NCBI RefSeq assembly: GCF_007859855.1
Contig: NZ_SJPK01000004.1
Coordinates: 62,001 to 126,000, forward strand
Direction of reading: 5' to 3'
Length of the DNA stretch: 64,000 nt
Source of the DNA: Allorhodopirellula solitaria
GTDB taxonomy: Bacteria; Planctomycetota; Planctomycetia; Pirellulales; Pirellulaceae
The position numbers and the translations under genes are program-made. The notes beneath the pieces are model-generated. The model worked only from the letters and a program-made list of their open reading frames with translations, was not told the DNA's origin and searched no databases. How positions within the stretch are numbered: position 1 is the first letter of the stretch; each line of letters opens with the position of its first letter. Below, in pieces: positions 35,342 to 44,000 of this stretch.

Positions 35342-35929
35342 ATGACCAAGAAAACCGTATTTACGACTGGCGAAGCTGCAAAAATTTGCAAAGTAAGCCA
35401 GCAAACGATTATCCGCTGCTTCGACAACGGTTCGCTCAAGGGCTTTCGAGTCCCCGGTAGCAAGTTTCGCCGCATCCCTCGTGAACAACTGTATATGTTC
35501 ATGAAGGATAACGGGATCCCTACCGATGCACTCGAGAGCGGTAAAAAGAAGCTCTTGATCGTCGACGACGACCAAGACTTGGTTGATTTGATGCAGGACG
35601 GTTTCCAACGCGATGGACGCTTTGAAATCCGTACAGCAAACAACGGCTTTGACGCCGGGATGGGCGTGAAGGAGTTTCGCCCCGATCTCGTCGTGCTCGA
35701 TGTGATGCTGCCAGACATTAACGGCAAAGAGGTCTGTCAGCGGGTGCGCAGCGATCCATCGATGGATACAGTGAAGATTCTGTGTATCTCGGGGATGGTT
35801 GAGCACAGCAAAGTCGACGGCTTGAAAGCCGCCGGTGCCAACGATTTTATGCAGAAGCCGTTTTCGATCGATGATCTCGTTGCCCGGTCGTGCGAATTGC
35901 TTGACATGGATCGTGGCGTGGTCGGCTAA
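35342..35929 (+). CDS. response regulator with N-terminal excisionase-like HTH and REC domain
   Basis: Residues 1-55 form a MerR/excisionase-type helix-turn-helix (FTTGEAAKICKVSQQTIIRC, then FRVPGSKFRRIP), and residues about 70-190 a receiver domain with acidic Asp75 and Asp76, phosphoacceptor Asp120 in VVLDVMLPD and Lys172 in FMQKPF. The order, HTH before REC, is the reverse of most response regulators. ATG 35342 was preferred to 35330 because GGGAGG lies at a usable distance only from the later one. Its stop overlaps the kinase start (TAATG), so they form a coupled two-component pair. Confidence 0.88.
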   Translation: MTKKTVFTTGEAAKICKVSQQTIIRCFDNGSLKGFRVPGSKFRRIPREQLYMFMKDNGIPTDALESGKKKLLIVDDDQDLVDLMQDGFQRDGRFEIRTANNGFDAGMGVKEFRPDLVVLDVMLPDINGKEVCQRVRSDPSMDTVKILCISGMVEHSKVDGLKAAGANDFMQKPFSIDDLVARSCELLDMDRGVVG

Positions 35930-37197
35930 TGCCTGCCGCGACGCGATACGCTGGTTGGTTGCCGCCGATTGTTGATCGCGGCCGCGCCGGTTGGCTGCCC
36001 TTTCAATCGACCTCGGTGGCCGCAATCAGTGGCGTGCTGGCGAGGGAGCGATCGTCCTCGACGCGAATCCGCGACTCGCTCCGCCGTGCGCTGCTGGGCG
36101 ATCCTGCGCTGCTGTTGCACAGCATTGCCGTGATGAGCTCATCGAAATCCACCTTGGATGAGTACACTCCACTGAGCTGTTTGATCGATTGGTGGTGCCA
36201 GTATGGTCGGTCGGCATGGCGTGAAACCGATTGGTTGGCGGCACCGTCAGGATCGGACGCGGCGGCACTGTTGGCGAGATACACGAAACTCGATGATTAT
36301 TTTCACCTGCTACCTCGACGCAGATGGCTAGAGGAGGCCGACGTTTGGTTTTCCGCCGCCGGGATCGGCAATCCGATTGGCCAATCATGGGAACTGGATT
36401 GGCCGGAACAGGATGCGGCGTTGTCGGCAACCGAACCGTTCGCGGACGCTCACCTGACGATCGCCGCGTCGCTACGAGATCAGGGCGATCGCGATCTCAC
36501 GAGCGAAGCTTTTGATGAAGCGGTCCAAGCGAGCAAACGCGAACTGGCACACACCTTGGCCTATGGGCTGAGCCATGAGATCAACAACCCATTGGCGAAT
36601 ATCTCGACTCGGGCCCAAGCTCTGCAGTCACGCGTGCCGACAGAGCTCACCGGCTCGGTGCAGCGGATTGTTGACCAAACCTCGCGCGCTCATGCGATGA
36701 TCGCTGACCTCATGTTCTACGCCAACCCTCCTGGAATCGTACCGAGCGAGTTCGATCTGCAGGCGAGGATTCAATTGGCCGTCGATTCGCTTACCGAAAC
36801 AGCCGAGCGGTTGGGGATTGAGATCGGCATGAGCGACGCTTTCCTCGAGCAGCCCTTGAAGGTGAGCGCGGATGCGGAAATGGTGGGCGAAGCGGTCGCC
36901 GCATTGATTCGCAATTCGATCGAAGCGATCGGAACGGACGGGCACATTCGAATCGACGTCACGACAGAGCAGTCTACTGTGCTGATTTCGATCGCCGACA
37001 GTGGCCCCGGCATTTCTGCCGAGGCTGCGAAAATGGCTGCGTCGCCCTACTACTCCGGCCGTGAAGCGGGGCGTGGCCTTGGGCTTGGATTGTGCCGGGT
37101 CGACCGGATCGCGGCACTGCATGGTGGCTCGCTAAAACTAGCACCTGCCCTGGCAGGCTGCGTCGCCACGATCGAACTCCCGATCGCGTGCGTCTGA
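35929..37197 (+). CDS. soluble histidine kinase
   Basis: The 422-residue protein has no membrane segment. Its first 170 residues match no family I recognise. The HisKA box contains His216 in SHEINNPLANIS; the N box is AALIRNSIEAIG, the G1 box IADSGPGIS and the G2 box GRGLGLGLCRVDRIAALHGG. It should phosphorylate Asp120 of the upstream regulator, which it overlaps by one base. A cytoplasmic signal, or input through the N-terminal region, is likely. Confidence 0.9.
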   Translation: MPAATRYAGWLPPIVDRGRAGWLPFQSTSVAAISGVLARERSSSTRIRDSLRRALLGDPALLLHSIAVMSSSKSTLDEYTPLSCLIDWWCQYGRSAWRETDWLAAPSGSDAAALLARYTKLDDYFHLLPRRRWLEEADVWFSAAGIGNPIGQSWELDWPEQDAALSATEPFADAHLTIAASLRDQGDRDLTSEAFDEAVQASKRELAHTLAYGLSHEINNPLANISTRAQALQSRVPTELTGSVQRIVDQTSRAHAMIADLMFYANPPGIVPSEFDLQARIQLAVDSLTETAERLGIEIGMSDAFLEQPLKVSADAEMVGEAVAALIRNSIEAIGTDGHIRIDVTTEQSTVLISIADSGPGISAEAAKMAASPYYSGREAGRGLGLGLCRVDRIAALHGGSLKLAPALAGCVATIELPIACV

Positions 37198-37226
37198 GTG
37201 TCCCTGTTCCGTCGCCCTGTCCTGAT

Positions 37227-38135
37227 TCAGTGTGCCCCGTCGTTGGGATCGATCAGGCTACGAAACAGCTCGCCATCCACGCTCGACGTGAGGAACTCCG
37301 TCGACCCGTCCAGTCGAGAAAACAGGGCGCCACCCGGATGGGCCGATCCCCAGTTGTTTTGATAGCGTGCCCCGGGGCCATCGCGTTCGATCAACAAACC
37401 GCTGCGAACGGTCCCGTTGCTGCCGCCACTGAAGATCGGTTCGTCGTAGTACCAACTTGTTTCTGTTTGAATGATCGGGTCAAACGCCTTCTCGCCTGTC
37501 CCCAAGGTATTGCTGAGTCCGTCTGCGATCGCGCTGAGACGTTGAGCGTCTGGGAGGTTCAGCATGACTCGGCGGTTGCCCGCGTAGTCCGTCTTGGCCC
37601 ATGCTCGATCGCCCGCAGAGTACTTGCCGTAGGAATCATCCCGTGGAACCATCGGATTTGCTCGCGTACGGCTGGGGCAACGAAAGAGCGGCCCGGCGGA
37701 TTCGACCTGGATGGACTGATACGCTTCGGTTTGTTCCAGCGATGGCAAAATTGCGTAAGCCCAACTGCCCGTTTGTTGCGGCGGCGCGGCTCCGGGTAGG
37801 CCGACTCCCCACCAAAATTGTCGATCAGCCGCCAACGTATAAGTTCCGATTCGGACTTGATCGCCAGACGCCGACCTCACCGTGGACGTGCCATCGTTGC
37901 CGCCATTGCTGGGTAGGTAGTTATGCTTGCCAGCGTGCATTTGAATGCCCAACGCCAATTGTCGTTGTTGATTCATGCATTGGGTGCGTCGAGCTGACTC
38001 ACGTGCATTCTGGACGGCACCGGTGAGCAACGACGCCAGCAGCGCCATGATGGCAAATACGATCAGCAGTTCAATCAAGGTCATGCCGCAGCGAAGCGGC
38101 CTGATACTTCCCGATTTCGAATGAGATTGGTTCAT
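37227..38135 (-). CDS. DUF1559 type II pseudopilin-like protein
   Basis: The 302-residue protein begins with a prepilin-like leader: CGMTLIELLIVFAIMALLASLLTGAVQ, with Gly before Met-Thr-Leu and Glu at position +5, as needed for prepilin peptidase processing. NARESARRTQCMNQQRQLALG and the later DUF1559 region follow, which is typical of the large planctomycete family of such proteins. Function is unknown. It ends a run of minus-strand genes, following the glycosyltransferase gene by 7 bases. Confidence 0.9.
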   Translation of the reverse strand: MNQSHSKSGSIRPLRCGMTLIELLIVFAIMALLASLLTGAVQNARESARRTQCMNQQRQLALGIQMHAGKHNYLPSNGGNDGTSTVRSASGDQVRIGTYTLAADRQFWWGVGLPGAAPPQQTGSWAYAILPSLEQTEAYQSIQVESAGPLFRCPSRTRANPMVPRDDSYGKYSAGDRAWAKTDYAGNRRVMLNLPDAQRLSAIADGLSNTLGTGEKAFDPIIQTETSWYYDEPIFSGGSNGTVRSGLLIERDGPGARYQNNWGSAHPGGALFSRLDGSTEFLTSSVDGELFRSLIDPNDGAH

Positions 38136-38142
38136 GGGAGTC

Positions 38143-39966
38143 CTATCGGATGGGTGGCACTGCTGCGTTGTCGACTCGGAAAAGAAGGTGGCTTGCGCCG
38201 ATCGGTTCGGTGGGCTCGGTTGGAAGTGAGTGCAGAAGGCTGGGATTGCGCGAGAGGTCTGACTTGCTGACGATCAACCACTTTTGGTTGGGATCATTGT
38301 ACCGGCCCAGCGTTGCAAATTCTGGATAGGCCTCTCGGATCCCCATGCCGAGCCCTGTACTGGAGATCAATTTGAGTGGACGATGTTGCGGATGGGTCGC
38401 GATCCAATGCGCGACCAAATCATTGTCTTGGCCCCAGTCGGTGGCATCGTTGAAAAGATGAAAATGGCCATTTTCAGTACCACCTGAAACGGTATTGAAA
38501 GCGCCTAGCCAATGGGGTGCGATGCCAATGGATGCGATCAACGTGGCCAGGAGTCCCACGAGGATGCCAGCGTTGACGATCTGGCCTGGCTTTGACTCGT
38601 GATGACGTGCCAGCGGCGCGACGATCAACAGGAAGAGGAAAGGATACAATGGAAAAATGTATCGGTGTTGCTGTGCAAATCCACTCTTGTAGGCGGTGAT
38701 CTCAATCATCGCGGCGGCGATACAGCCGATAAGTACTTGATCCAAGGAAATGGACCAACGATGGTCACGATCGAAGATGCGACCGATCAGGTAGAGCAGG
38801 CTGGCGGCTATCGCAAAGAGCGTTCCCGTTGGCAATTTTACTAACATGGAATACAGATAGAACCACCACCATCCGTGTGTCGTGTTCATCCCTGCGGCGT
38901 AGCTGATGATCCCTTCACGAAAGTCACTCTGTTGACGGTCCATGCCGTTGAGATACTGTTCGGGAACCGGGCAGGGGATCCCCCCGAACCAAGCGTTCTC
39001 GAATCGGGACGCGATTTCATCATTCGTTTGGCCAAACAGGGCATCTTCGGAGAATTTCAATTCTCCAAGCGGCTTTCCCACACCATCGAAGCCATAGGGC
39101 AATGCGATCGTCAGCAAGGTGATCGCCAACGCCAGTGACGCTTGGCCGACGATGCGAGGCTGCCTGGTGCTGCAATATTTCCAAATCACGAACGCGAGAT
39201 AGATCGGACACAATAGCAGCGCTGTGAATTTACAAGACAGTGCCAGCCCAAGTGTTGCACCGCCCAAAGCTGCATCTTGCCAGTGGAGCGATCGGATCCA
39301 ACGGCAAAAGCAGAGGCTGCTAACCAGTATCGCTGCCGTCACCGCAATGTCATTGGTGATCAGCGATCCATGCGCCAAGACTTGTGGCTGGAATGCCCAG
39401 AAGCCGGCCGCAACCAGTCCGATCGCCGACCCGTACGAACTCAGCTTGCGCGCACTCGGATTGTGCGGTGTTACCCCGTACAACGTTTGGCTCCAACGAA
39501 AAATCGCCACCGTTGCGGCGACGGCGAACAGGCTGACAAGCAGTCGTCCCCAAAATAGCTGCTGTTGAAACTGCTTGGGAGAACTGGCATAGAGCTCACG
39601 GCCATACGGAAACTCACTCCGCACTGAAACCCGGCTCAAAGCGCCCGACCTCAGGGTGTCGGTGATGTCAAAAGAGGGCGAGAAGTGTGTCAGTTCGTCC
39701 CAGTTCAAATAGGCAGGGAGAGTTCCAAGAGCACGAACCAGGGGAGGGTTGACGTTGAACGAGTGCAAGTCTCCGTGATGCCAGTATTGGACTCCCGCGT
39801 AAAAATGTCCGTATTCGTCACTGACGGGCGAAGACCGATAGGCATGCCATCCCAGCAAGGCAAACTGGATCGCTATCATGATCATCAAGATGACCAAGTG
39901 GTTACGGTTGGCGAACTCGATCGTGGTGAACCAAGACGTCCTCCCGAGCAGAGCCCTATTCCACAA
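38143..39966 (-). CDS. GT-C type membrane glycosyltransferase (PMT/ArnT-like)
   Basis: The 607-residue protein has about ten hydrophobic membrane segments. The first extracytoplasmic loop contains SDEYGHFYAG, the acidic motif of the GT-C fold, which uses lipid-linked sugar donors. LWGRLLVSLFAVAATVAIF and LAHGSLITNDIAVTAA are also typical of the dolichyl-phosphate-mannose-protein mannosyltransferase superfamily. The best start is TTG at 39966, which overlaps the upstream small-protein stop by eleven bases; no ATG is near. An acceptor among the neighbouring exported proteins or the pseudopilin-like protein would be plausible. Confidence 0.78.
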   Translation of the reverse strand: MWNRALLGRTSWFTTIEFANRNHLVILMIMIAIQFALLGWHAYRSSPVSDEYGHFYAGVQYWHHGDLHSFNVNPPLVRALGTLPAYLNWDELTHFSPSFDITDTLRSGALSRVSVRSEFPYGRELYASSPKQFQQQLFWGRLLVSLFAVAATVAIFRWSQTLYGVTPHNPSARKLSSYGSAIGLVAAGFWAFQPQVLAHGSLITNDIAVTAAILVSSLCFCRWIRSLHWQDAALGGATLGLALSCKFTALLLCPIYLAFVIWKYCSTRQPRIVGQASLALAITLLTIALPYGFDGVGKPLGELKFSEDALFGQTNDEIASRFENAWFGGIPCPVPEQYLNGMDRQQSDFREGIISYAAGMNTTHGWWWFYLYSMLVKLPTGTLFAIAASLLYLIGRIFDRDHRWSISLDQVLIGCIAAAMIEITAYKSGFAQQHRYIFPLYPFLFLLIVAPLARHHESKPGQIVNAGILVGLLATLIASIGIAPHWLGAFNTVSGGTENGHFHLFNDATDWGQDNDLVAHWIATHPQHRPLKLISSTGLGMGIREAYPEFATLGRYNDPNQKWLIVSKSDLSRNPSLLHSLPTEPTEPIGASHLLFRVDNAAVPPIR

Positions 39967-40255
39967 AATCCGCCCCTACCTTCAAGGATGCGGTAACCGT
40001 TTCTGCTCCCAACGCAATACGCCACGCTGCCTGCAATTTCTCCGCACATCGCTGGGCAGTTTCCAAGCCGCAGAAGCCGTCCTCCTCAGACGCGTTGTTG
40101 CGGGATGGCTCTTCGTTCACACTTGAGTTGTGGTTTTGATCTCGCTCGCGTTGCCGGTTATCGTTCTGTGCGTTGTCGTTCGAGGCCCACGCCGTCGTGC
40201 AGGCCAGCCACAGTCCGAGAAGCAAGGTGAAGACGGCTTTTCCGAAAACGGTCAT
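39956..40255 (-). CDS. small exported protein (99 residues)
   Basis: It starts with a signal peptide (KAVFTLLLGLWLACTTAWA), followed by an Asn/Gln/Glu/Arg-rich polar stretch (NDNAQNDNRQRERDQNHNSS) and a short tail with two Cys (FCGLETAQRC). The ATG at 40255 overlaps the TAA stop of the upstream protein by one base, so translation is coupled to it. No family was recognised. Confidence 0.68.
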   Translation of the reverse strand: MTVFGKAVFTLLLGLWLACTTAWASNDNAQNDNRQRERDQNHNSSVNEEPSRNNASEEDGFCGLETAQRCAEKLQAAWRIALGAETVTASLKVGADFVE

Positions 40256-41379
40256 TAGACTGGCTCCGATCGTGGCCAAAAGCGGTACACCACCATTGCA
40301 ATAATGAGACCTATCAAGCCAAGGTTGAGATAGAAGAACCAAGACGACTTCGGCTGCGGCGCATCGGCACGAGCATTGGCCAAAGCGCGTTGCTGAATCG
40401 ATGCCAGTTGCGCATCCGAGTAAGGAACATGAAATCGTTTCCTGTCCTTTTCACGCATCCACTCCGTGCCAGCAGGCCAGGGTGGGATCCATTCAAAATC
40501 GTGGACGTCGATCTCGCGGATGTCGAGCAGTTCGATTGAGCAGATGTATCCGAATGTTCCATCCGGTGTGACGGCTCGATACGTTGCCTTCTTGGGGTAT
40601 CGAAAGCCGTCGAAGATCATCAGTTCTGAGATATCAATTTGCAATGGACCATCGGGATAACGTAAACGCCGCTCCAGAAGCATGCATTCCGGTTGTGAGG
40701 TATAAACGGCGTAGAACGGATCATCGGGGTCGGTTGTCGACATGCGGATCGCATTCGGATCCGCTTTGTGTGCGATCCATTCGGTTTGAAGCTTGTCGCC
40801 CATTGCGACAAACTCAATGCCATCCATTTGATTGACCCCATTAATTATGGAAACATCGTCAACAAGCAGACTGACCAGTGGGTCTTGATGAAAAGCCGGC
40901 AGGACGTGCCCTACTGAGACGGTGCCAGATGAATTCACGGTCCTTCTGCCTTCGAAGTCATATAGCAGCTTGCGCAGAAAATCATGACTAACACGTCCGT
41001 CGGTTCCCTCGAAATAGGTCAGTAACAGATCGTCATCAATGTGAGGTTCTCCCGGGTTCTCCTGGTAGTGCATCAACCGAGCTGGAATGTAAGAGCGATG
41101 CGGACTCGGTTTACCAATGGCGAGTGTGCGCACTCCATTGGCGGCGATGTCCAAGTGTCCTGAGAAAAAGGTTGCGCCATCGACTCCAGTACGGCTTTCG
41201 GTTTCGATCTTGTACCGAAACTCTTTGCCGTAAAAATAAGTGCGTGGCACCATCTGGGCGCGCCGAAGCTCGTCGGCGCTCAACAACTGGTTTTCGCCGC
41301 TGCTGGGTGACTGAGCCAGCAAGCCGGTGGGGTGGAGGCACCACAACCCGAGCAGCATCAGGGTGATACTGAATCGCAT
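40255..41379 (-). CDS. exported, C-terminally anchored protein, paralog A
   Basis: The 374-residue protein has a signal peptide (RFSITLMLLGLWCLHPTGLLAQ), a soluble body, and a C-terminal membrane helix (FFYLNLGLIGLIIAMVVYRFWPRSE). It is about 75 % identical by eye to the product of 42138-43262. A shared central region reads ALTPDGTFGYICSIEMLDIREIDVH with minor changes; FRYPKKATY and the following IPPWPAGTEWM are further constant parts. The beta-rich body recalls LolA/outer-membrane-carrier-like proteins only loosely. No enzyme motif was seen. ATG 41379 was preferred over 41436 because it begins the signal peptide. It is coupled to the small exported protein behind it. Confidence 0.76.
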   Translation of the reverse strand: MRFSITLMLLGLWCLHPTGLLAQSPSSGENQLLSADELRRAQMVPRTYFYGKEFRYKIETESRTGVDGATFFSGHLDIAANGVRTLAIGKPSPHRSYIPARLMHYQENPGEPHIDDDLLLTYFEGTDGRVSHDFLRKLLYDFEGRRTVNSSGTVSVGHVLPAFHQDPLVSLLVDDVSIINGVNQMDGIEFVAMGDKLQTEWIAHKADPNAIRMSTTDPDDPFYAVYTSQPECMLLERRLRYPDGPLQIDISELMIFDGFRYPKKATYRAVTPDGTFGYICSIELLDIREIDVHDFEWIPPWPAGTEWMREKDRKRFHVPYSDAQLASIQQRALANARADAPQPKSSWFFYLNLGLIGLIIAMVVYRFWPRSEPV

Positions 41380-41503
41380 ATCGCCCAAGTCGATCACTGG
41401 GCGATCCGCTCTGAAAACTGCGCTAAAGACCATCATATAATTAACGTGATAGAGTCGTTGTGGTGAGACTCGCTTTCTGGGGTAGAATCAATCCACCGAG
41501 TTT

Positions 41504-41929
41504 TTAGCTGCAATCAGAGCGAGCTCCGCACCCACCTGCATGATCGAGTTGCCAGCTTGCCCCTGTTGGACTAGCCAAATCGCCCTTGCATTCATAAACG
41601 CTTCCCGGGCAGATGTCAGGCATGTGCCACTGACAGTGTTGCTCGACAGCCGGGTAGCAGTTCTCATTCCATAGTGTGTTGAGAATACACTTCGCCTTTA
41701 CATTGCCAACTTTGGTGCAAGGGTCCCCTTGTGCTAGGGCTTGGTTTTGGACTGGACATGCGTCCTCGGTGTCGTTGAAACACCTTTTATCGTTCCACCC
41801 TCCGATCTTTTCTAAAAACTCGAGTTGGATGCCTGAATTCCTGGAGGTGGAAACGGCACTCTCCAACAGAGAAGGGGTGAAGAGTGCTGCCGTCACGATG
41901 GCCGTGAACAAAAAACGTACTTTCGGCAT
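41504..41929 (-). CDS. small Cys-rich exported protein
   Basis: The 141-residue protein has a signal peptide (VRFLFTAIVTAALFTPSLLESA) and nine or more Cys residues in the remaining 110 (for example CFNDTEDACP, KAKCIL, ENCYPAVEQHCQWH, CPGSVYEC). All Cys lie outside the signal peptide, so disulfide bonds or metal binding are likely. No family was recognised. It lies between the two paralogous tail-anchored protein genes, about 120 bases ahead of paralog A and 210 behind paralog B. Confidence 0.72.
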   Translation of the reverse strand: MPKVRFLFTAIVTAALFTPSLLESAVSTSRNSGIQLEFLEKIGGWNDKRCFNDTEDACPVQNQALAQGDPCTKVGNVKAKCILNTLWNENCYPAVEQHCQWHMPDICPGSVYECKGDLASPTGASWQLDHAGGCGARSDCS

Positions 41930-42137
41930 CTTGCTTTCCTTTACAGTGGTGCTTAGGGAAAACGTCTGCTTGTTGCAATCCTAACAGGGCGAGGGCGAGG
42001 GGGGGCAAGTCTTTTTTGCAAATTTTGTGCGAAAAATTCTCATTGTCATTCAATCGATGTTGCATTTGACTCGCTCCCGGGCGATGGGGCTGTCGTGAGA
42101 ATTCAAAGGTGGCGGGGCAATTGTTGAAATCAACCGC

Positions 42138-43262
42138 CTAATTGGATCGTGGCCAAAAGCGGTACACCGCCATTGCAATAATGAGACTTATCAAGCCAAG
42201 GTTGAGATAGAAGAACCAAGACGGCTTCGGCTGCGGTGCATCCGCGCGAGCATTGGCCAATGCGTGTTGCTGAATCGATGCCAGTTGCGCATCGGAGTAA
42301 GGAACATGAGTTCGTTTCCTGTCTCTCTCTCGCATCCACTCCGTGCCAGCAGGCCAGGGTGGGATCCATTCAAAATTGTGGACGTCGATCTCGCGAATGT
42401 CGAGCATTTCGATCGAGCAGATGTATCCGAATGTTCCATCCGGTGTGAGGGCTTGATAGGTTGCCTTCTTGGGGTACCGAAGGCCGTCGAAGATCATCAG
42501 TTCTGAGATATCAATTTGCAACGGACCATCGGGTGGCCGTGGTTGCTCAAGGAGCAGGTATTCAGGTCCTGAGGTGTATACCGCATAGAATGGATCATCG
42601 GGGTCGGTTGTCGACATGCGAATCGCCTTAGGATCTGCTTCGTGTTCGAACCATTCGGTTTGAAGCTTGTCGCCCATTGCGACAAATTCGATGTCATCAG
42701 GTGGTTCGCAGCCAATGATTGCGCAGAGATCGTCAACAAGTAGGAAGACAAGTGGGTCGAGTGGAAAAGCAGACAAGCCATAGCCAACCGACTCATTGCC
42801 AAATGAAGTCACTCTCTTCCTGCCTTCGAAGTTGTAGAGTAGTTTGCGGTCGAAACTATGACTGATACGTCCATTGGTTCCCTCGAAATAGGTGAGCAAC
42901 GGATCATCATCAATGTGAGGTTCCCCTGGATTTTCCTGGTAATGCATCAGCCGAACGGGAATGTAAGAGCGATGCGGACTCGGTTTACCAATGGCGAGCG
43001 TGCGCACACCGTTGGCACCCGTATCCAAGTGCCCCGAGTAAAAGGTTGCGCCACCGTCTCCAGTACGGCTTTCGGTTTCGATCTTGTATCGAAACTCTTT
43101 GCCGTAAAAGTATGTGCGCGGCACCATCTGGGTTCGACGAAGATCGTCTGCACTCAACAACTCGTTTTCGGCGTTACTGTGCGACTGAGCCAGCGAGCCG
43201 GTGGGGTGGAGGCACCACGACACGAGCAGCATGAGGCTGATGCTGGATCGCACAACGCGCAT
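42138..43262 (-). CDS. exported, C-terminally anchored protein, paralog B
   Basis: This 374-residue protein has the same signal peptide, body and C-terminal helix (FFYLNLGLISLIIAMAVYRFWPRSN) as the paralog at 40255. DNA is also very similar along the whole length, so the duplication is recent. Differences concentrate around LLYNFEGRKRVTSFGNESVG and LCAIIGCEPPDDIEFV. Unlike paralog A it is not followed by the small coupled exported protein. A start ten codons upstream is possible; 43262 begins the signal peptide. A MITE-like element lies 170 bases ahead of it. Confidence 0.76.
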   Translation of the reverse strand: MRVVRSSISLMLLVSWCLHPTGSLAQSHSNAENELLSADDLRRTQMVPRTYFYGKEFRYKIETESRTGDGGATFYSGHLDTGANGVRTLAIGKPSPHRSYIPVRLMHYQENPGEPHIDDDPLLTYFEGTNGRISHSFDRKLLYNFEGRKRVTSFGNESVGYGLSAFPLDPLVFLLVDDLCAIIGCEPPDDIEFVAMGDKLQTEWFEHEADPKAIRMSTTDPDDPFYAVYTSGPEYLLLEQPRPPDGPLQIDISELMIFDGLRYPKKATYQALTPDGTFGYICSIEMLDIREIDVHNFEWIPPWPAGTEWMRERDRKRTHVPYSDAQLASIQQHALANARADAPQPKPSWFFYLNLGLISLIIAMAVYRFWPRSN

Positions 43263-43436
43263 CGTGGATCTGCTCAGGAACGACGGTGGCATCCCAGTTT
43301 ACTCGCTTTGATTCAATACAGGTCAGACGAGAAGCACACTAGGCGTAAGAGCGGTCGTGAGCCTCTCCCGGCATCGTCAGAGTAACGGCTCACTCAGCAC
43401 GACGCAAATATCTGGATGCCTGCTAGTAAATTCCAG

Positions 43437-43751
43437 CTCATCCGACGGAAGCGTGCGTGGAGCACAGGGGGAAGGTTTTTCTAGGCATGGCTCTCGTATC
43501 CAATAATCTTACAAAAATGCATCCCTGACGAACAAACGCTCGCCAGGGACCGGCAACACCATTGGCGTACCGCTTTTGCAGGGAAACGCTGGCGACCGAG
43601 ATATCCCTTGCCAAGCCAGCACCTCTACAGAGCTCGGCTCCGTTTCTCCCGGCAGTGCCAGTCTAACATTGATAATCACATCCCACAAATAAATCCTTCG
43701 ATACTGGAGCCATGCCTTGAAAACCTCGGGCGCACGCTTCCGTCGGATGAG
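43437..43751. mobile_element. MITE-like element, copy 1, 21-bp terminal inverted repeats
   Basis: The ends, CTCATCCGACGGAAGCGTGCG (43437-43457, shown here for its first bases CTCATCCGACGGAAG) and its exact complement at 43731-43751, form a 21-bp perfect terminal inverted repeat around a 315-bp unit with no transposase. A second copy at 55357-55649 matches almost throughout; copy 1 has about 20 extra bases near 43568-43588. No clear target-site duplication was seen. Confidence 0.85.
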
Positions 43752-43786
43752 CCTATTTTCTACAACGCCTTCGGCGTAGGGCAAGG

Positions 43787-43901
43787 CTTGGTTTCCTGTC
43801 AGACAAGCTGACAGGTGAACGCGTGTCGATGGCGAGGTTTTCTAATTTCAAAACGTCGCTTCCCGTGTGACAAGCACACGGGGGAGCAAACTTTTGGGTA
43901 A
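43787..43901. repeat. shared 115-bp intergenic repeat, copy B
   Basis: It matches 34725-34840, beginning CTTGGTTTCCTGTCAGACAA and ending CAAACTTTTGGGTAA. The right flank, CTCGTCGCCTCGTCC, also occurs beside copy A and in reverse at 27309. It starts 36 bases behind the MITE-like element. Confidence 0.85.
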
Positions 43902-44000
43902 TCAAGGACTCGTCGCCTCGTCCACTACCGAACGGCTTTCGCGAAATTCGACATTTATTATTCTCGCATTCCATCGCGACTTCGCCCGACCTCCGATTCG

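Larger units (their letters stand above)
43263..44000. other. 738-base accessory intergenic region
   Basis: The region holds the MITE-like element (43437-43751) and copy B of the shared repeat (43787-43901), with the CTCGTCGCCTCGTCC motif at 43909. No gene is supported. It separates paralog B from the polysaccharide export gene. Confidence 0.6.

Noticed and set aside
43608-43811. Small gene inside the MITE-like element
   Set aside because: The frame is kept between copies only because the DNA is similar; there is no start signal or known family.
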